Assembly (NCBI RefSeq): GCF_014352935.1
Contig: NZ_CP060694.1
Location: forward strand, 558,001-622,000
Direction of reading: 5' to 3'
From: Aliarcobacter cryaerophilus
GTDB lineage: Bacteria > Campylobacterota > Campylobacteria > Campylobacterales > Arcobacteraceae
DNA length: 64,000 nt
Part shown: positions 1 through 12,394 of the stretch, piece after piece
Position numbering within the stretch: position 1 is the first letter of the stretch
Layout: each line of letters starts with the position of its first letter
The notes under the pieces: generated by a model
What the model saw: the letters and a program-made list of their open reading frames with translations, nothing else
The model's database searches: none
What the model was told of the DNA's origin: nothing
Made by a program: the position numbers and the translations under genes

Positions 1-6
1 TAAATT

Positions 7-1044
7 ATGTCAAAAATTTTTGTAGATGCATGTTTTAGAAGACCAACTCCTTATACTCCAGTTTGGATGATGAGGCAAGCAGGAAGATATCTAAAAGAGT
101 ATATGGAAGTTAGATCAAAAGCAGGAAACTTTTTAAATCTTTGTCATAATCCAAAACTTGCAGCTGAAGTTACTATTCAGCCACTTGATATTGTCGGAGT
201 TGATGCTGCAATTTTATTTAGTGATATTTTAGTAATTCCAAATGAGATGGGTATGCATCTTGAGTTTTTACAAGGAGAAGGGCCTGTTTTTAAAGATCCA
301 ATTAAAACTGAAGCTGATTTGGATAAACTAATTGGAGGAGTTGAAGCTGCTAATAAATTAACTTATGTTTATGAAACTATAAAACTTTTAAAACAGCAAC
401 TGCCTGAAGATAAAGCTTTAATTGGTTTTACAGGTGCACCTTGGACATTAGCAACTTATATGATTGAAGGACAAGGAACAAAAACATATAATCTTTGTAA
501 AAAAATAATGTATTCAAATCCAGAGTTTTTACATAAAATTTTAAGAAAAGTAACAGATGTTGTTAAATTTTATTTAGAAAAACAAATAGAAGCAGGGGCA
601 GATGTTGTTCAAATATTTGATTCTTGGGCAGCTGCAATTGAACCTGGTCGTTATGATGAGTTCTCTTGGAAATATATGGTTGAAATTGCAGAGTATATAA
701 AAGAGAGATACCCACATATTCCTGTAATTATGTTTCCAAAAGGAGTTGCTGCATTTATTGAAAGAGGGCTTGTTTATGGAAACTTTGATGTATTTGGAGT
801 AGATTGGGGAACACCAATGGCACTTGCTAAAGAGAAACTTGGAAGTAAATATGTACTTCAAGGAAATATGGAGCCATGTAGATTGTACTCTAAAGAAGAG
901 ACTACAAAATGTGTTGAAGCAATTCAAAATGTTATGAAAGGTGAGGGGCATATATTTAACTTAGGTCATGGAATACTTCCAGATGTTCCAGTTGAAAATG
1001 CTATTCACTTTGTAAAAGAGTGTCAAAGAGTAAGTAAAAAGTAG
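7..1044 (+). CDS. hemE: Uroporphyrinogen decarboxylase
   Basis: Decarboxylates the four acetate side chains of uroporphyrinogen III to give coproporphyrinogen III in cytosolic heme synthesis. The 345-residue length is normal for the family. The N-terminal signature [11 protein letters not shown] (residues 18-28, substrate-binding Arg23 and Arg27), the catalytic Asp73 in FSDIL, and the second signature [12 protein letters not shown] (140-151) are all present, and the C-terminal NLGHG substrate-binding motif is visible. The ATG lies only 6 bases inside the window, so its ribosome binding site and upstream partner are not visible. It is followed by a perfect inverted repeat and then the rRNA operon promoter, so it appears to end its transcription unit. 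Confidence 0.97.
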   Translation: MSKIFVDACFRRPTPYTPVWMMRQAGRYLKEYMEVRSKAGNFLNLCHNPKLAAEVTIQPLDIVGVDAAILFSDILVIPNEMGMHLEFLQGEGPVFKDPIKTEADLDKLIGGVEAANKLTYVYETIKLLKQQLPEDKALIGFTGAPWTLATYMIEGQGTKTYNLCKKIMYSNPEFLHKILRKVTDVVKFYLEKQIEAGADVVQIFDSWAAAIEPGRYDEFSWKYMVEIAEYIKERYPHIPVIMFPKGVAAFIERGLVYGNFDVFGVDWGTPMALAKEKLGSKYVLQGNMEPCRLYSKEETTKCVEAIQNVMKGEGHIFNLGHGILPDVPVENAIHFVKECQRVSKK

Positions 1045-1070
1045 TAAATGATTACTAATTATAAACTTAC

Positions 1071-1109
1071 TTTGCAATAAATTTATAAATTTAATAAATT
1101 TATTGCAAA
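1071..1109. repeat. 15-bp perfect inverted repeat after hemE
   Basis: Arms 1071-1085 and 1095-1109 are exactly complementary, with a 9-base loop. It lies between the hemE stop and the -35 box of the rRNA operon promoter. It may terminate hemE transcription, but the stem is AT-rich and no long T run follows, so an operator role is equally possible. Confidence 0.55.
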
Positions 1110-1114
1110 AACTC

Positions 1115-1143
1115 TTGACAATAAAATTTATTTTTACTATAAT
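1115..1143 (+). promoter_or_regulatory. Consensus sigma-70 promoter of the tRNA-Asn/rRNA operon
   Basis: TTGACA (1115-1120) and TATAAT (1138-1143) are separated by exactly 17 bases, a perfect match to the housekeeping consensus. Expected transcription start is about 1150, some 20 bases before the first tRNA-Asn. No comparable promoter is seen between the tRNAs and 16S, so it probably drives the whole rRNA operon. Confidence 0.85.
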
Positions 1144-1170
1144 TCCACCCCATTAACGATAAAGAAAGAT

Positions 1171-1245
1171 TCCGGCATAGCTCAGCGGTAGAGTAGATGA
1201 CTGTTAATCATTTGGTCCCTGGTTCGATCCCAGGTGCCGGAGCCA
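1171..1245 (+). tRNA. tRNA-Asn (GTT), copy 1
   Basis: Cloverleaf with the 7-bp acceptor stem TCCGGCA/TGCCGGA, anticodon GTT in the loop CTGTTAA, T-loop GGTTCGATCC and an encoded CCA end. It sits directly downstream of the rRNA operon promoter and is identical over all 75 bases to the copy at 1271-1345. Confidence 0.95.
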
Positions 1246-1270
1246 TTTTTTTATTTTAATGATTTTAATT

Positions 1271-1345
1271 TCCGGCATAGCTCAGCGGTAGAGTAGATGA
1301 CTGTTAATCATTTGGTCCCTGGTTCGATCCCAGGTGCCGGAGCCA
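1271..1345 (+). tRNA. tRNA-Asn (GTT), copy 2
   Basis: Identical in all 75 bases to the copy at 1171-1245, with a 100-bp repeat period. The two copies have different flanking bases, so the duplication is confined to the tRNA gene itself. The anticodon is GTT and CCA is encoded. It precedes the 16S leader. Confidence 0.95.
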
Positions 1346-1400
1346 TTTTATAATTTTATTTAAAATTAGAGTTCTTTAAAATATGTATGAAGTTTATAAG

Positions 1401-1438
1401 TAATCTTTGTAAACTAAATATAATGATTGTTAAAAGTA
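1401..1438 (+). repeat. 5' arm of the 16S processing stem
   Basis: This stretch is almost fully complementary to 3156-3191 downstream of 16S (for example ACTAAATATA against TATATTTAGT), with two small mismatches or bulges. Paired arms bracketing 16S are the usual RNase III processing stalk of a pre-rRNA. Confidence 0.8.
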
Positions 1439-1583
1439 AAAAAATTGAACAAGATATAAATATTGTAAAAGATATTTATTAACTTGTCTATAAATTTGAG
1501 TGATAATTTTGTAATTAAGTAATTAAAAACAAAAATGTCAGTTTCAACTACTACATAATGATTAAATAAGATTTAATCAATAA

Positions 1584-3102
<1,519 letters not shown>

Positions 3103-3155
3103 CAAAGAAATATTATTAAGATTTGTTTCTTAATATATAAATAAAAAGAAAAAAC

Positions 3156-3191
3156 TACTTTTAACAACATATATTTAGTTTGTAAAGATTA
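3156..3191 (+). repeat. 3' arm of the 16S processing stem
   Basis: Complementary partner of 1401-1438. Together the arms would close a long helix around the 16S precursor. It lies between the 16S 3' end and tRNA-Ile. Confidence 0.8.
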
Positions 3192-3225
3192 TTTGAAGAA
3201 CTACAAATAATTTATAGGTAAATAT

Positions 3226-3302
3226 GGGCCTATAGCTCAGCTGGCTAGAGCGCTCGACTGATAATCGTGAGGTCTCAGGTTCAAGTCCTGATAGGCCCAC
3301 CA
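3226..3302 (+). tRNA. tRNA-Ile (GAT)
   Basis: 77-base tRNA in the 16S-23S spacer with acceptor stem GGGCCTA/TAGGCCC, anticodon GAT (CTGATAA) and encoded CCA. It sits 4 bases before tRNA-Ala, the standard Ile-Ala spacer pair. Confidence 0.96.
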
Positions 3303-3306
3303 TCAT

Positions 3307-3382
3307 GGGGAATTAGCTCAGCTGGGAGAGCGCCTGCTTTGCACGCAGGAGGTCAGCGGTTCGATCCCGCTATTCTCCACCA
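3307..3382 (+). tRNA. tRNA-Ala (TGC)
   Basis: 76-base tRNA with acceptor stem GGGGAAT/ATTCTCC (one G-T pair), anticodon TGC in TTTGCAC, T-loop GGTTCGATCC and encoded CCA. It is the second tRNA of the rRNA internal spacer. Confidence 0.96.
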
Positions 3383-3752
3383 TATATACTATAAGAATAA
3401 AATTAGATATAAGCTTTTATATATAAGAGTTTATATCTGGTTTTAATCAGAAGCGTTACCTTGAAATAACTTTAGTTATTTTAAGTAATATGATATTTAA
3501 AAATATAATGTTAAAGTCTTTAAAATTTTTTCGTAAAATTAAATAGTAATGTTTAATTTTAAATAAAAAAATTTCATATCTAAAATTTAATGTAAAAGTT
3601 AAATTTAACTATAGATAACACAACTAACTTATTATAGTATGTACTTGTATATATGTTTAATAAGATAGTAGCCAAAGAATATTATCAAATTTAGAGTAAT
3701 TTTAATTAATTACTCTAGGCAAGAAAAGAAATCTAAATTTATTTAGATTTTA
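3383..3752 (+). other. tRNA-Ala to 23S internal transcribed spacer
   Basis: About 370 bases of very AT-rich spacer. No gene is seen in it. It holds the 5' arm of the 23S processing stem (3659-3679) and a local AT-rich hairpin around 3460-3485 (AATAACTTTAGTTATTTTA). The rest shows nothing recognisable. Confidence 0.7.
3659..3679 (+). repeat. 5' arm of the 23S processing stem
   Basis: This 21-base arm pairs with 6675-6696 downstream of 23S with a single one-base difference, and the pairing continues less perfectly outward. The arms bracket the 23S gene as an RNase III processing stalk would. Confidence 0.8.
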
Positions 3753-6667
<2,915 letters not shown>

Positions 6668-6674
6668 AACAATT

Positions 6675-6696
6675 TTCTTTGGTTTACTATCTTATT
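6675..6696 (+). repeat. 3' arm of the 23S processing stem
   Basis: Complementary partner of 3659-3679, starting a few bases after the 23S 3' end. Confidence 0.8.
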
Positions 6697-6847
6697 AAGC
6701 ATATTTCTTATGTTTAATTTGTGTTGATTATGTATAGATATACAAATATGAAATTAGCTTTTTAAAGCTACAAAGACTTTAGCATTAAATTTCTCAATCT
6801 CGCAATTTGAGTATTAAGAGTTTACAAAAGCTTTTAGTACTCAAATT

Positions 6848-6963
6848 TGCTGGTGGTTAAAGAGAAGTGGAAATACCCAGCCCCATTCCGAACCTGGTAG
6901 TCAAGCACTTCATCGCCGATAATACTGCTGGGTCCCCCGGTGGAAACGTAGGTCGCTGCCAGC
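6848..6963 (+). rRNA. rrf: 5S ribosomal RNA
   Basis: About 116 bases. The closing helix GCTGG/CCAGC joins the two ends, and the internal blocks CCCCATTCCGAAC and GGTCCCCCGGTGG are typical of 5S. It is the last gene of the rRNA operon and is followed within 30 bases by a strong terminator. The ends may shift by one or two bases. Confidence 0.93.
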
Positions 6964-6989
6964 TCATTGAGTTTTTATTAAATCCAAAG

Positions 6990-7039
6990 AGCTTATCTTG
7001 TCTTACTATAGTTTTAGTAGGTCAAGGTAAGCTTTTTTA
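6990..7039 (+). terminator. Terminator of the rRNA operon
   Basis: Long hairpin. Outer stem 6990-7000/7023-7033 has 11 pairs including one G-T; inner stem 7002-7008/7015-7021 has 7 pairs including one G-T. A T run starting in the 3' arm follows. It is a classical intrinsic terminator. Confidence 0.88.
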
Positions 7040-7177
7040 TTTTACTTCTTGTTTTATTTTTTTATATCTACATTCTACACTTAATATTCGGGTTTTATAT
7101 TTATACTAACAATCTTTTACTACACTTTTATAATTATTTCTTTAAATATAATTTAATATATGTTTTTGTTTCTTTTA

Positions 7178-7186
7178 TGATATAAT
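7178..7186 (+). promoter_or_regulatory. Extended -10 promoter of the comEA-like gene
   Basis: TGATATAAT (7178-7186) lies 28 bases before the ATG at 7214, behind AT/T-rich sequence with no clear -35 box. That arrangement is common for sigma-70 promoters of Campylobacterota. Confidence 0.6.
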
Positions 7187-7213
7187 TTTTTACATTACAT
7201 TCAAGGAGGAAAC

Positions 7214-7543
7214 ATGAAAAAATTTGTTGCTATATTAGCTATTTTTAGTGCTTTATTTTTAGGAGCTATTGATCTTCAAACTGCTTCAAAAAGTGACTTA
7301 ATGGAAATTAAAGGTATTGGTGAGAAAAAAGCAGATGCTATTATTGAGTATAGAAAATCAAATACTATAAACTCTGCTGATGACTTAAAAAACATAAAAG
7401 GATTTGGGGATACTATTATTGACAATATAAAAAAGGATATAAAAGTAAAATCTAATACATCTAAAAAAGATGAAAAGAATAAATCAAAAGCTGAAGATAA
7501 CAAAGAGTCAAAGAAAACTAAAAACTCTAAATCTGACAATTAA
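7214..7543 (+). CDS. ComEA-like secreted helix-hairpin-helix DNA-binding protein
   Basis: Small exported protein likely to bind double-stranded DNA in the periplasm during uptake. An N-terminal signal peptide (residues 1-18) is followed by two helix-hairpin-helix units, KGIGEKKADAI (33-43) and KGFGDTIID (62-70), as in the ComEA C-terminal domain. The last 30 residues are a Lys/Asp/Ser-rich tail. Length 109 matches short ComEA-like proteins of Gram-negative bacteria. A strong AAGGAGG precedes the ATG, and the gene has its own -10 box. It stands alone between the rRNA operon and the downstream membrane operon. A role in transformation is inferred from the family; the pseudopilin genes at 30173-31159 would fit the same pathway. 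Confidence 0.8.
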   Translation: MKKFVAILAIFSALFLGAIDLQTASKSDLMEIKGIGEKKADAIIEYRKSNTINSADDLKNIKGFGDTIIDNIKKDIKVKSNTSKKDEKNKSKAEDNKESKKTKNSKSDN

Positions 7544-7663
7544 TCCTTAAATCATTAATAAATTTTTCTTAGAAAACTAGACTTTTATGAACAAAAATTC
7601 ATATTTATTTCATTAAGAATTCATATTCAAAGATTAAACTTCCCAAAATTAAAAGGAGAATCT

Positions 7664-8746
7664 TTGATTTCACATGCTTATAAAGCTTTAATCGCAAACA
7701 AATTAAAAACATTTTTAATCATAATAAGTCTTATATTCTCTATCGTTTCAATATTTTTAATAAGTTCTATTTCAAATGGAGTAATCTCTATGTACTCATC
7801 AATGCTAAAAAGTGATGGTGACATAATAATTACTCAAGCAAAAATTTCTGATACATTTTTCTCAAATGTTGATATTAATTTAATTAAAGAAATAGAGTAT
7901 TTAAAAAATATAAATGAAGCAGGAGCTATGATAGTAGGAGCAAGTCCTGTAGAAAAACTTCCTATTGTAGCTATTTATGGAGTTACTCAAAATAGATTCA
8001 AAAATTATAAATTAGAAAAAGGAAAATATCCTTTAAATAATGAAGTTATAGTTGGGAAATCAATTTTTGAACAACTATCAAATAGAAATGAAGTTCAAAT
8101 TGCAAATAAAACTTTTAAAATTTCTGGTGTTTTTGAAAGTGAAATAGGATTTGAAAATGGTGGAATTGTTTTAAATATATCAGATGCTGGAGAAATTTTT
8201 AATAAATCAGCTTCAATGATTTTAGTAAATACAGCTTTAAATTCAGATGTTGAAGAGATTATAAAAGAGATAAAAACTTTATCAAAAGATATTGATGTTA
8301 AATCTACTCAAAATTTTGTGGATAACTACAATCAATTTAAAATTATAAAAACATCATCAAATGTTATATCTTTTATAGCTTTTTTCCTTGGATTACTTGG
8401 AATTGTAAGCCTTATGAGTATCACAGTAAATCAAAGAAAAAGTGAGTTTGGAATCAAAAGAGCTTTGGGGATAAAAACTTCTAAAATTGTATATTCAATA
8501 ATAATTGAAAGCTTTTTGATTGGATTGTTTAGTTTTATTTGTGCATTTATTCTTTCAAATATTGTCTTATTTTTTATAAAGAATATAGATAGTTTACAAG
8601 GTTATGTAAATGGTGAAATTAGTTTAGATTTAACTCTTTATATCTTTGTAACATCAATTTTAATGGCAATTATAGGCTCAATAATTCCTGCATTAAATGC
8701 AGCAAAAACAGATCCTGTTCTTTTAATCCAAGGAAATAAAATATGA
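7664..8746 (+). CDS. FtsX/MacB-type ABC transporter permease
   Basis: Inner-membrane subunit of an ABC system of the MacB/LolCE type, which works on lipoproteins or periplasmic substrates by mechanotransmission. One TM helix near residues 15-38 is followed by a periplasmic MacB-like core domain to about 228 and three TM helices near 232-255, 275-298 and 322-345. The end PALNAAKTDPVLLIQG is typical of the FtsX domain. The start is TTG with AAAAGGAGAA just upstream. The stop overlaps the next gene by 4 bases (ATGA), so permease and ATPase are translationally coupled. It is the first gene of a nine-gene overlapping operon. Substrate unknown. Confidence 0.88.
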   Translation: MISHAYKALIANKLKTFLIIISLIFSIVSIFLISSISNGVISMYSSMLKSDGDIIITQAKISDTFFSNVDINLIKEIEYLKNINEAGAMIVGASPVEKLPIVAIYGVTQNRFKNYKLEKGKYPLNNEVIVGKSIFEQLSNRNEVQIANKTFKISGVFESEIGFENGGIVLNISDAGEIFNKSASMILVNTALNSDVEEIIKEIKTLSKDIDVKSTQNFVDNYNQFKIIKTSSNVISFIAFFLGLLGIVSLMSITVNQRKSEFGIKRALGIKTSKIVYSIIIESFLIGLFSFICAFILSNIVLFFIKNIDSLQGYVNGEISLDLTLYIFVTSILMAIIGSIIPALNAAKTDPVLLIQGNKI

Positions 8747-9366
8747 TAAAAGTTAAAAATTTAACGCACTATTATAACAATGATAAAGCTCTTGAAAATA
8801 TAAATTTAGAGATAAATAAAGGTGAATTTGTATGTTTAGTTGGAGACAGTGGTAGTGGAAAATCTACTCTTTTATCAATAATTTCAACTCTATTAAAACC
8901 AACAAAAGGTGAACTATTTTTTGAAAATTTAAATTATAAAAATATTAAAGATATTGATGATTTTAGAAAAACAAATATTGGTTTCATTTTTCAATTTCAC
9001 TATTTAATAAACTATTTAACAGTTAAAGAAAATATAAAACTAGCTAACGAAAAGGCAACAGAGAATGAAATTCATAACTTACTAAAAATCTTAAGAATAG
9101 ACAATCTATCAAATAAATATCCAAATGAAATCTCAGGAGGACAAAGACAAAGAGTTTCTATTGCAAGGGCTTTAATAAATAAACCAAAGGTAATAATTGC
9201 AGATGAACCAACAGGAAATTTAGATTCAAAAAACTCTTTAAATGTTTTTGAAATATTTAAAAAACTAAGTCAAGAGCAAGTTACTATAATAGTGGCAACT
9301 CACGATAAAAATTTAGCACAAATTGCAAATAAAATTTATGAGGTAAAAGATGGAAAAATCAATTAA
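8743..9366 (+). CDS. LolD/MacB-type ABC transporter ATP-binding protein
   Basis: Cytoplasmic ATPase partner of the preceding permease. The 207 residues carry Walker A GDSGSGKST (34-42), the ABC signature SGGQ (131-134), Walker B VIIADEPT (150-157) and the H-loop VATHD. The compact size and the ATADEPTGNLD-like Walker B context match the LolD/FtsE/MacB group rather than importers. It overlaps the permease by 4 bases and the next gene by 17 bases, so it sits inside one transcript. The transported substrate cannot be read from sequence. Confidence 0.9.
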   Translation: MIKVKNLTHYYNNDKALENINLEINKGEFVCLVGDSGSGKSTLLSIISTLLKPTKGELFFENLNYKNIKDIDDFRKTNIGFIFQFHYLINYLTVKENIKLANEKATENEIHNLLKILRIDNLSNKYPNEISGGQRQRVSIARALINKPKVIIADEPTGNLDSKNSLNVFEIFKKLSQEQVTIIVATHDKNLAQIANKIYEVKDGKIN

Positions 9367-10921
9367 TTTTGAAAACTTTATAAACAAACATTTTAAAATA
9401 TCTATTGCATTTTTTGCAATTGGACTATTTTTTGGAATTGCCTATTCACTTAATTTATTGGGGTTTGTTATTGATTCTCAAACATTAAATCCTCTGAATT
9501 TAAGAGCTGTACATATTAGTTTGATGCTTTATGGATTTGTTCCTTTAATGCTTTCATATCTTCCTTTTTTACTTATAAATAAAGAGGTTGGTATCTCTAA
9601 AGAGGGATTAAAATATCTAAATATCTACACTCAAGTTTGGTATATTTTTCTAATTTTTATGATATTTTCACTACTTTTAGGAAAAAATAGAGGTTTAGCA
9701 TTTTATGATTTTGCTTATGAACTAAATTTTTTACTAGCATTTGCAGGATTATTTTATATTTTAGCTCTATACAAATTTATAAAACTTTACAAAATAGTTC
9801 CTTTGTGGATAAAAGTATGTTTACAAATTGTAACCATTGCTCCTATTGCTCTATTAATTTTAATGAATCCAACTATTGGTCAAGTTGAAAGTACAGTAAG
9901 TGGTCCTCATGGAGATAACACTTTAGGTATGAGTTTAGCTTTAATTCCTATATATTATTTAATCATAAAGCTTTTAAATATTACAGAGTTTAAAGCTAGA
10001 TGGAATATTTTATGGATTATTCCAACAATATTTTATTTCTTAACTGTTCTTTATAGAATATTTTTTGAACCTTTAACATACAATCAAGAGTGGTTTGCTC
10101 AATATCTAACCCTTTTATATATTCCACTTTTATATAGATGGTACAAAGATAGTAATATCACAAATGTTGCTAAAAAAGCTCTTTTAATTTCAATCTTGGC
10201 TTTTTTATTTGTTGACATAGAAGGAAATATTTTATTTATTCCTGAAATTAGATGGTTGTTTCACAGAAATGATTTAATAGTTGCTCATGCTCATGTTGCA
10301 ATGGGAATTGGAGTATTTTTTATGGTTATAGCTATGTTTATAAACCATATAAAAGAACTTCATGTAGCAAAATTTCTGAATATATATTTAGTTGGAATTT
10401 TAGGAATATTTTTTGTTCTTTCTATTTCTGGTTTTTCACAAGCTGGATTTACTTCAATATCTACTTATAATTTATGGATATTTAGAACAATATTTGGTTT
10501 TCTTGCATTTGGATTTACATTTGCATTTATTAAATTTAAAATATCTTATTCAAAATTAGGTTTTTATAATTTAATGGGTGTTTTAAGTGATGGATTAGGT
10601 GGAATTTTCTTAATACTTCTTGCTAGTTTTTTATATCCAATTTTGGGATTTGGTTTTAGTGGAATTTATGAATATGTTGTTTTTACTTTTGTAAGTATGA
10701 CAGGAGTTATTCACTATTTTGCTTTAAAAAATGAAGCTTATGAAAATATTCTAACAAAAATTAGTGTAGTTATTAGAATATTTGCTAGTTCTATGTTTTT
10801 TGCCTTGTATGCTTCAGGAAAACTTGGAATTGAAGCTCTTTTAATTTCATTTTTCGACCTAACATTTGTTTTCATTTATTTAATCTTTTTTCAATCAAAG
10901 GAGTATTTATGCAAAGATTAA
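9350..10921 (+). CDS. Divergent heme-copper-oxidase subunit I-like membrane protein
   Basis: About 12 TM helices over 523 residues. The helix order and histidines recall the cbb3/NorB branch of heme-copper oxidases: His55 in RAVHISLMLYGF (helix II low-spin heme ligand position), His187 in GPHGDNTLG (like the YGHN helix VI copper ligand of cbb3), and His313/His315 in NDLIVAHAHVAMG (helix X H-x-H, two heme ligands). The His-His pair expected on helix VII for copper is not seen; that region reads NQEWFAQYLTLLYIPLLY. It may therefore lack a normal copper site. No cytochrome c subunit is adjacent. The start overlaps the ATPase gene by 17 bases and has GAGG 7 bases upstream. The family link is inference from motif spacing; the function is unknown. 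Confidence 0.65.
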   Translation: MEKSINFENFINKHFKISIAFFAIGLFFGIAYSLNLLGFVIDSQTLNPLNLRAVHISLMLYGFVPLMLSYLPFLLINKEVGISKEGLKYLNIYTQVWYIFLIFMIFSLLLGKNRGLAFYDFAYELNFLLAFAGLFYILALYKFIKLYKIVPLWIKVCLQIVTIAPIALLILMNPTIGQVESTVSGPHGDNTLGMSLALIPIYYLIIKLLNITEFKARWNILWIIPTIFYFLTVLYRIFFEPLTYNQEWFAQYLTLLYIPLLYRWYKDSNITNVAKKALLISILAFLFVDIEGNILFIPEIRWLFHRNDLIVAHAHVAMGIGVFFMVIAMFINHIKELHVAKFLNIYLVGILGIFFVLSISGFSQAGFTSISTYNLWIFRTIFGFLAFGFTFAFIKFKISYSKLGFYNLMGVLSDGLGGIFLILLASFLYPILGFGFSGIYEYVVFTFVSMTGVIHYFALKNEAYENILTKISVVIRIFASSMFFALYASGKLGIEALLISFFDLTFVFIYLIFFQSKEYLCKD

Positions 10922-11874
10922 TATTAATCTTTTTTATTGCAAGCGAGTTGTGTTATTATCTACTTATAGCACAAACAGGAATTGTTGAATATTTTTCATC
11001 AAACTTATTTTTAATAGCACCACTTCCTGTTGGTGGAGTTATTGGCTCTTTATTAATTTCATATATAAACATAAAAAATAAAGTCACACTATTTTTAATA
11101 GCTCAACTGATTTTAAGTTTTATCTATCCAAATTACAATTTTTTAACACTCTTTATTTTAGGTTTTATAGTTGGTAGTATGGCTCCAATGGTAATAAATG
11201 AAGTTAAAAAAACTTCACTTGTAGAGCTTGGTTTTGCTTTAAGTTTATCTTATGTTACAGGAACTATTTTATTTAATTATGAAGTATCTCAAAGAGAAAT
11301 AATTGCTGTTGTACTTACAACTATTACTCTATTTTGTTCTTTATTTTTACCTAAAAATCAAGAAGAACAAAGTTTGATTAGTCCAAATCACTCTTTATTA
11401 ATAATGGTTTTATGGGTATTTTTAGATTCCTCTTTGTTTGAATCTCTTTCAAGAGATTTAGCTGTTTCTATTTGGAGAGGTGGGTTTACTTTTGAAATAG
11501 CTTTATTCCATGTTATTGGTTTAGTTTGTGCTTTATATTTTAAAATTGATAAAAACCAAAATGAGTTGTTTATATTAATACTTTTTGCTCTTTCATATCT
11601 TCTATATTTTTTAAGAGAAGGGTTTATATTATCAATGATTTATCCATTTGTAATATCTTATTACAATGTTGTGATTCTTCAATCTATTAAAAATAAAGAT
11701 TTTAGAACTATCTCATTTTTTATGATATTTATTGGATGGATGGCTTCTGGTTTTGGACTTTTTGTAGCATTAACAAATATGATATTTATTCTTCCAGTTG
11801 TAATTTTATTAGCAATCTTTAAAGTGCTTAGCAAAGAATATTCATTAAATAATAAGGAGATTAAATATGTTTAA
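10909..11874 (+). CDS. Polytopic membrane protein of unknown function
   Basis: I do not recognise this 321-residue protein. It consists almost entirely of about ten hydrophobic helices with short loops. A central stretch (GSMAPMVINEVKKTSLVELGFALSLSY, about residues 97-123) vaguely recalls a major-facilitator loop followed by a helix, but no family signature is convincing. It starts inside the last codons of the oxidase-like gene (13-base overlap) with AAAGGAG upstream, and overlaps the YceI gene by 8 bases. Strict coupling to the oxidase-like protein suggests a shared membrane complex; that is inference. Confidence 0.75.
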   Translation: MQRLILIFFIASELCYYLLIAQTGIVEYFSSNLFLIAPLPVGGVIGSLLISYINIKNKVTLFLIAQLILSFIYPNYNFLTLFILGFIVGSMAPMVINEVKKTSLVELGFALSLSYVTGTILFNYEVSQREIIAVVLTTITLFCSLFLPKNQEEQSLISPNHSLLIMVLWVFLDSSLFESLSRDLAVSIWRGGFTFEIALFHVIGLVCALYFKIDKNQNELFILILFALSYLLYFLREGFILSMIYPFVISYYNVVILQSIKNKDFRTISFFMIFIGWMASGFGLFVALTNMIFILPVVILLAIFKVLSKEYSLNNKEIKYV

Positions 11875-12391
11875 AAAATCAGTTTTTACTTTGGCTTTAG
11901 GTCTTAGTTTATATGCAGGTAATTTATCAGTATCAAATAGTGCTATTATGGCTCAAACTGAAATTTTTGGAGATAGTCAAATTACTCCAATAACAAGAGA
12001 TATTAAAGGTGAGCTAACTATTGAAAATAGTTTAGAATCAATAAGAGGTAATATTTATTTTAAAACAATTACTCTTATTAGTGATAAAAAAGATAGAGAT
12101 AAAAATATGTATAAACTTTTAAATGTTGATAAATTTGAAACAATATCTTTTGATATAAAAAATATCATAAAAAATGAAAATAACTATGATATAAGTGGTG
12201 TTTTAACATTAAATGGTATCTCTAAAGATATTATTGTTAAAAGTGATATAAGTGAAGAGAAGAGTAATATCTTACTTAATGGAAAATTTTCTTTTAACTT
12301 AACAGATTTTAATTTAGAACCACCTTCAATGCTATTTTTAAAAGTTAGAGATCAAATAGATATTACTTATAAAATTTATTTGAAAAGATAG
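11867..12391 (+). CDS. YceI-family periplasmic lipid-binding protein
   Basis: YceI proteins are secreted lipocalin-like barrels that bind isoprenoid quinones or similar lipids. The 174-residue protein has a signal peptide (about 1-18) and the characteristic repeating beta pattern, with FETISFDI (about 84-91) and the turn YDISGVLTLNGISKDI (about 106-121). GGAGA lies 7 bases before the ATG. It overlaps the membrane protein upstream by 8 bases and is 3 bases from the next gene. In this operon it could carry a quinone-like ligand to or from the oxidase-like membrane protein; that pairing is inference. Confidence 0.8.
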   Translation: MFKKSVFTLALGLSLYAGNLSVSNSAIMAQTEIFGDSQITPITRDIKGELTIENSLESIRGNIYFKTITLISDKKDRDKNMYKLLNVDKFETISFDIKNIIKNENNYDISGVLTLNGISKDIIVKSDISEEKSNILLNGKFSFNLTDFNLEPPSMLFLKVRDQIDITYKIYLKR

Positions 12392-12394
12392 ATT

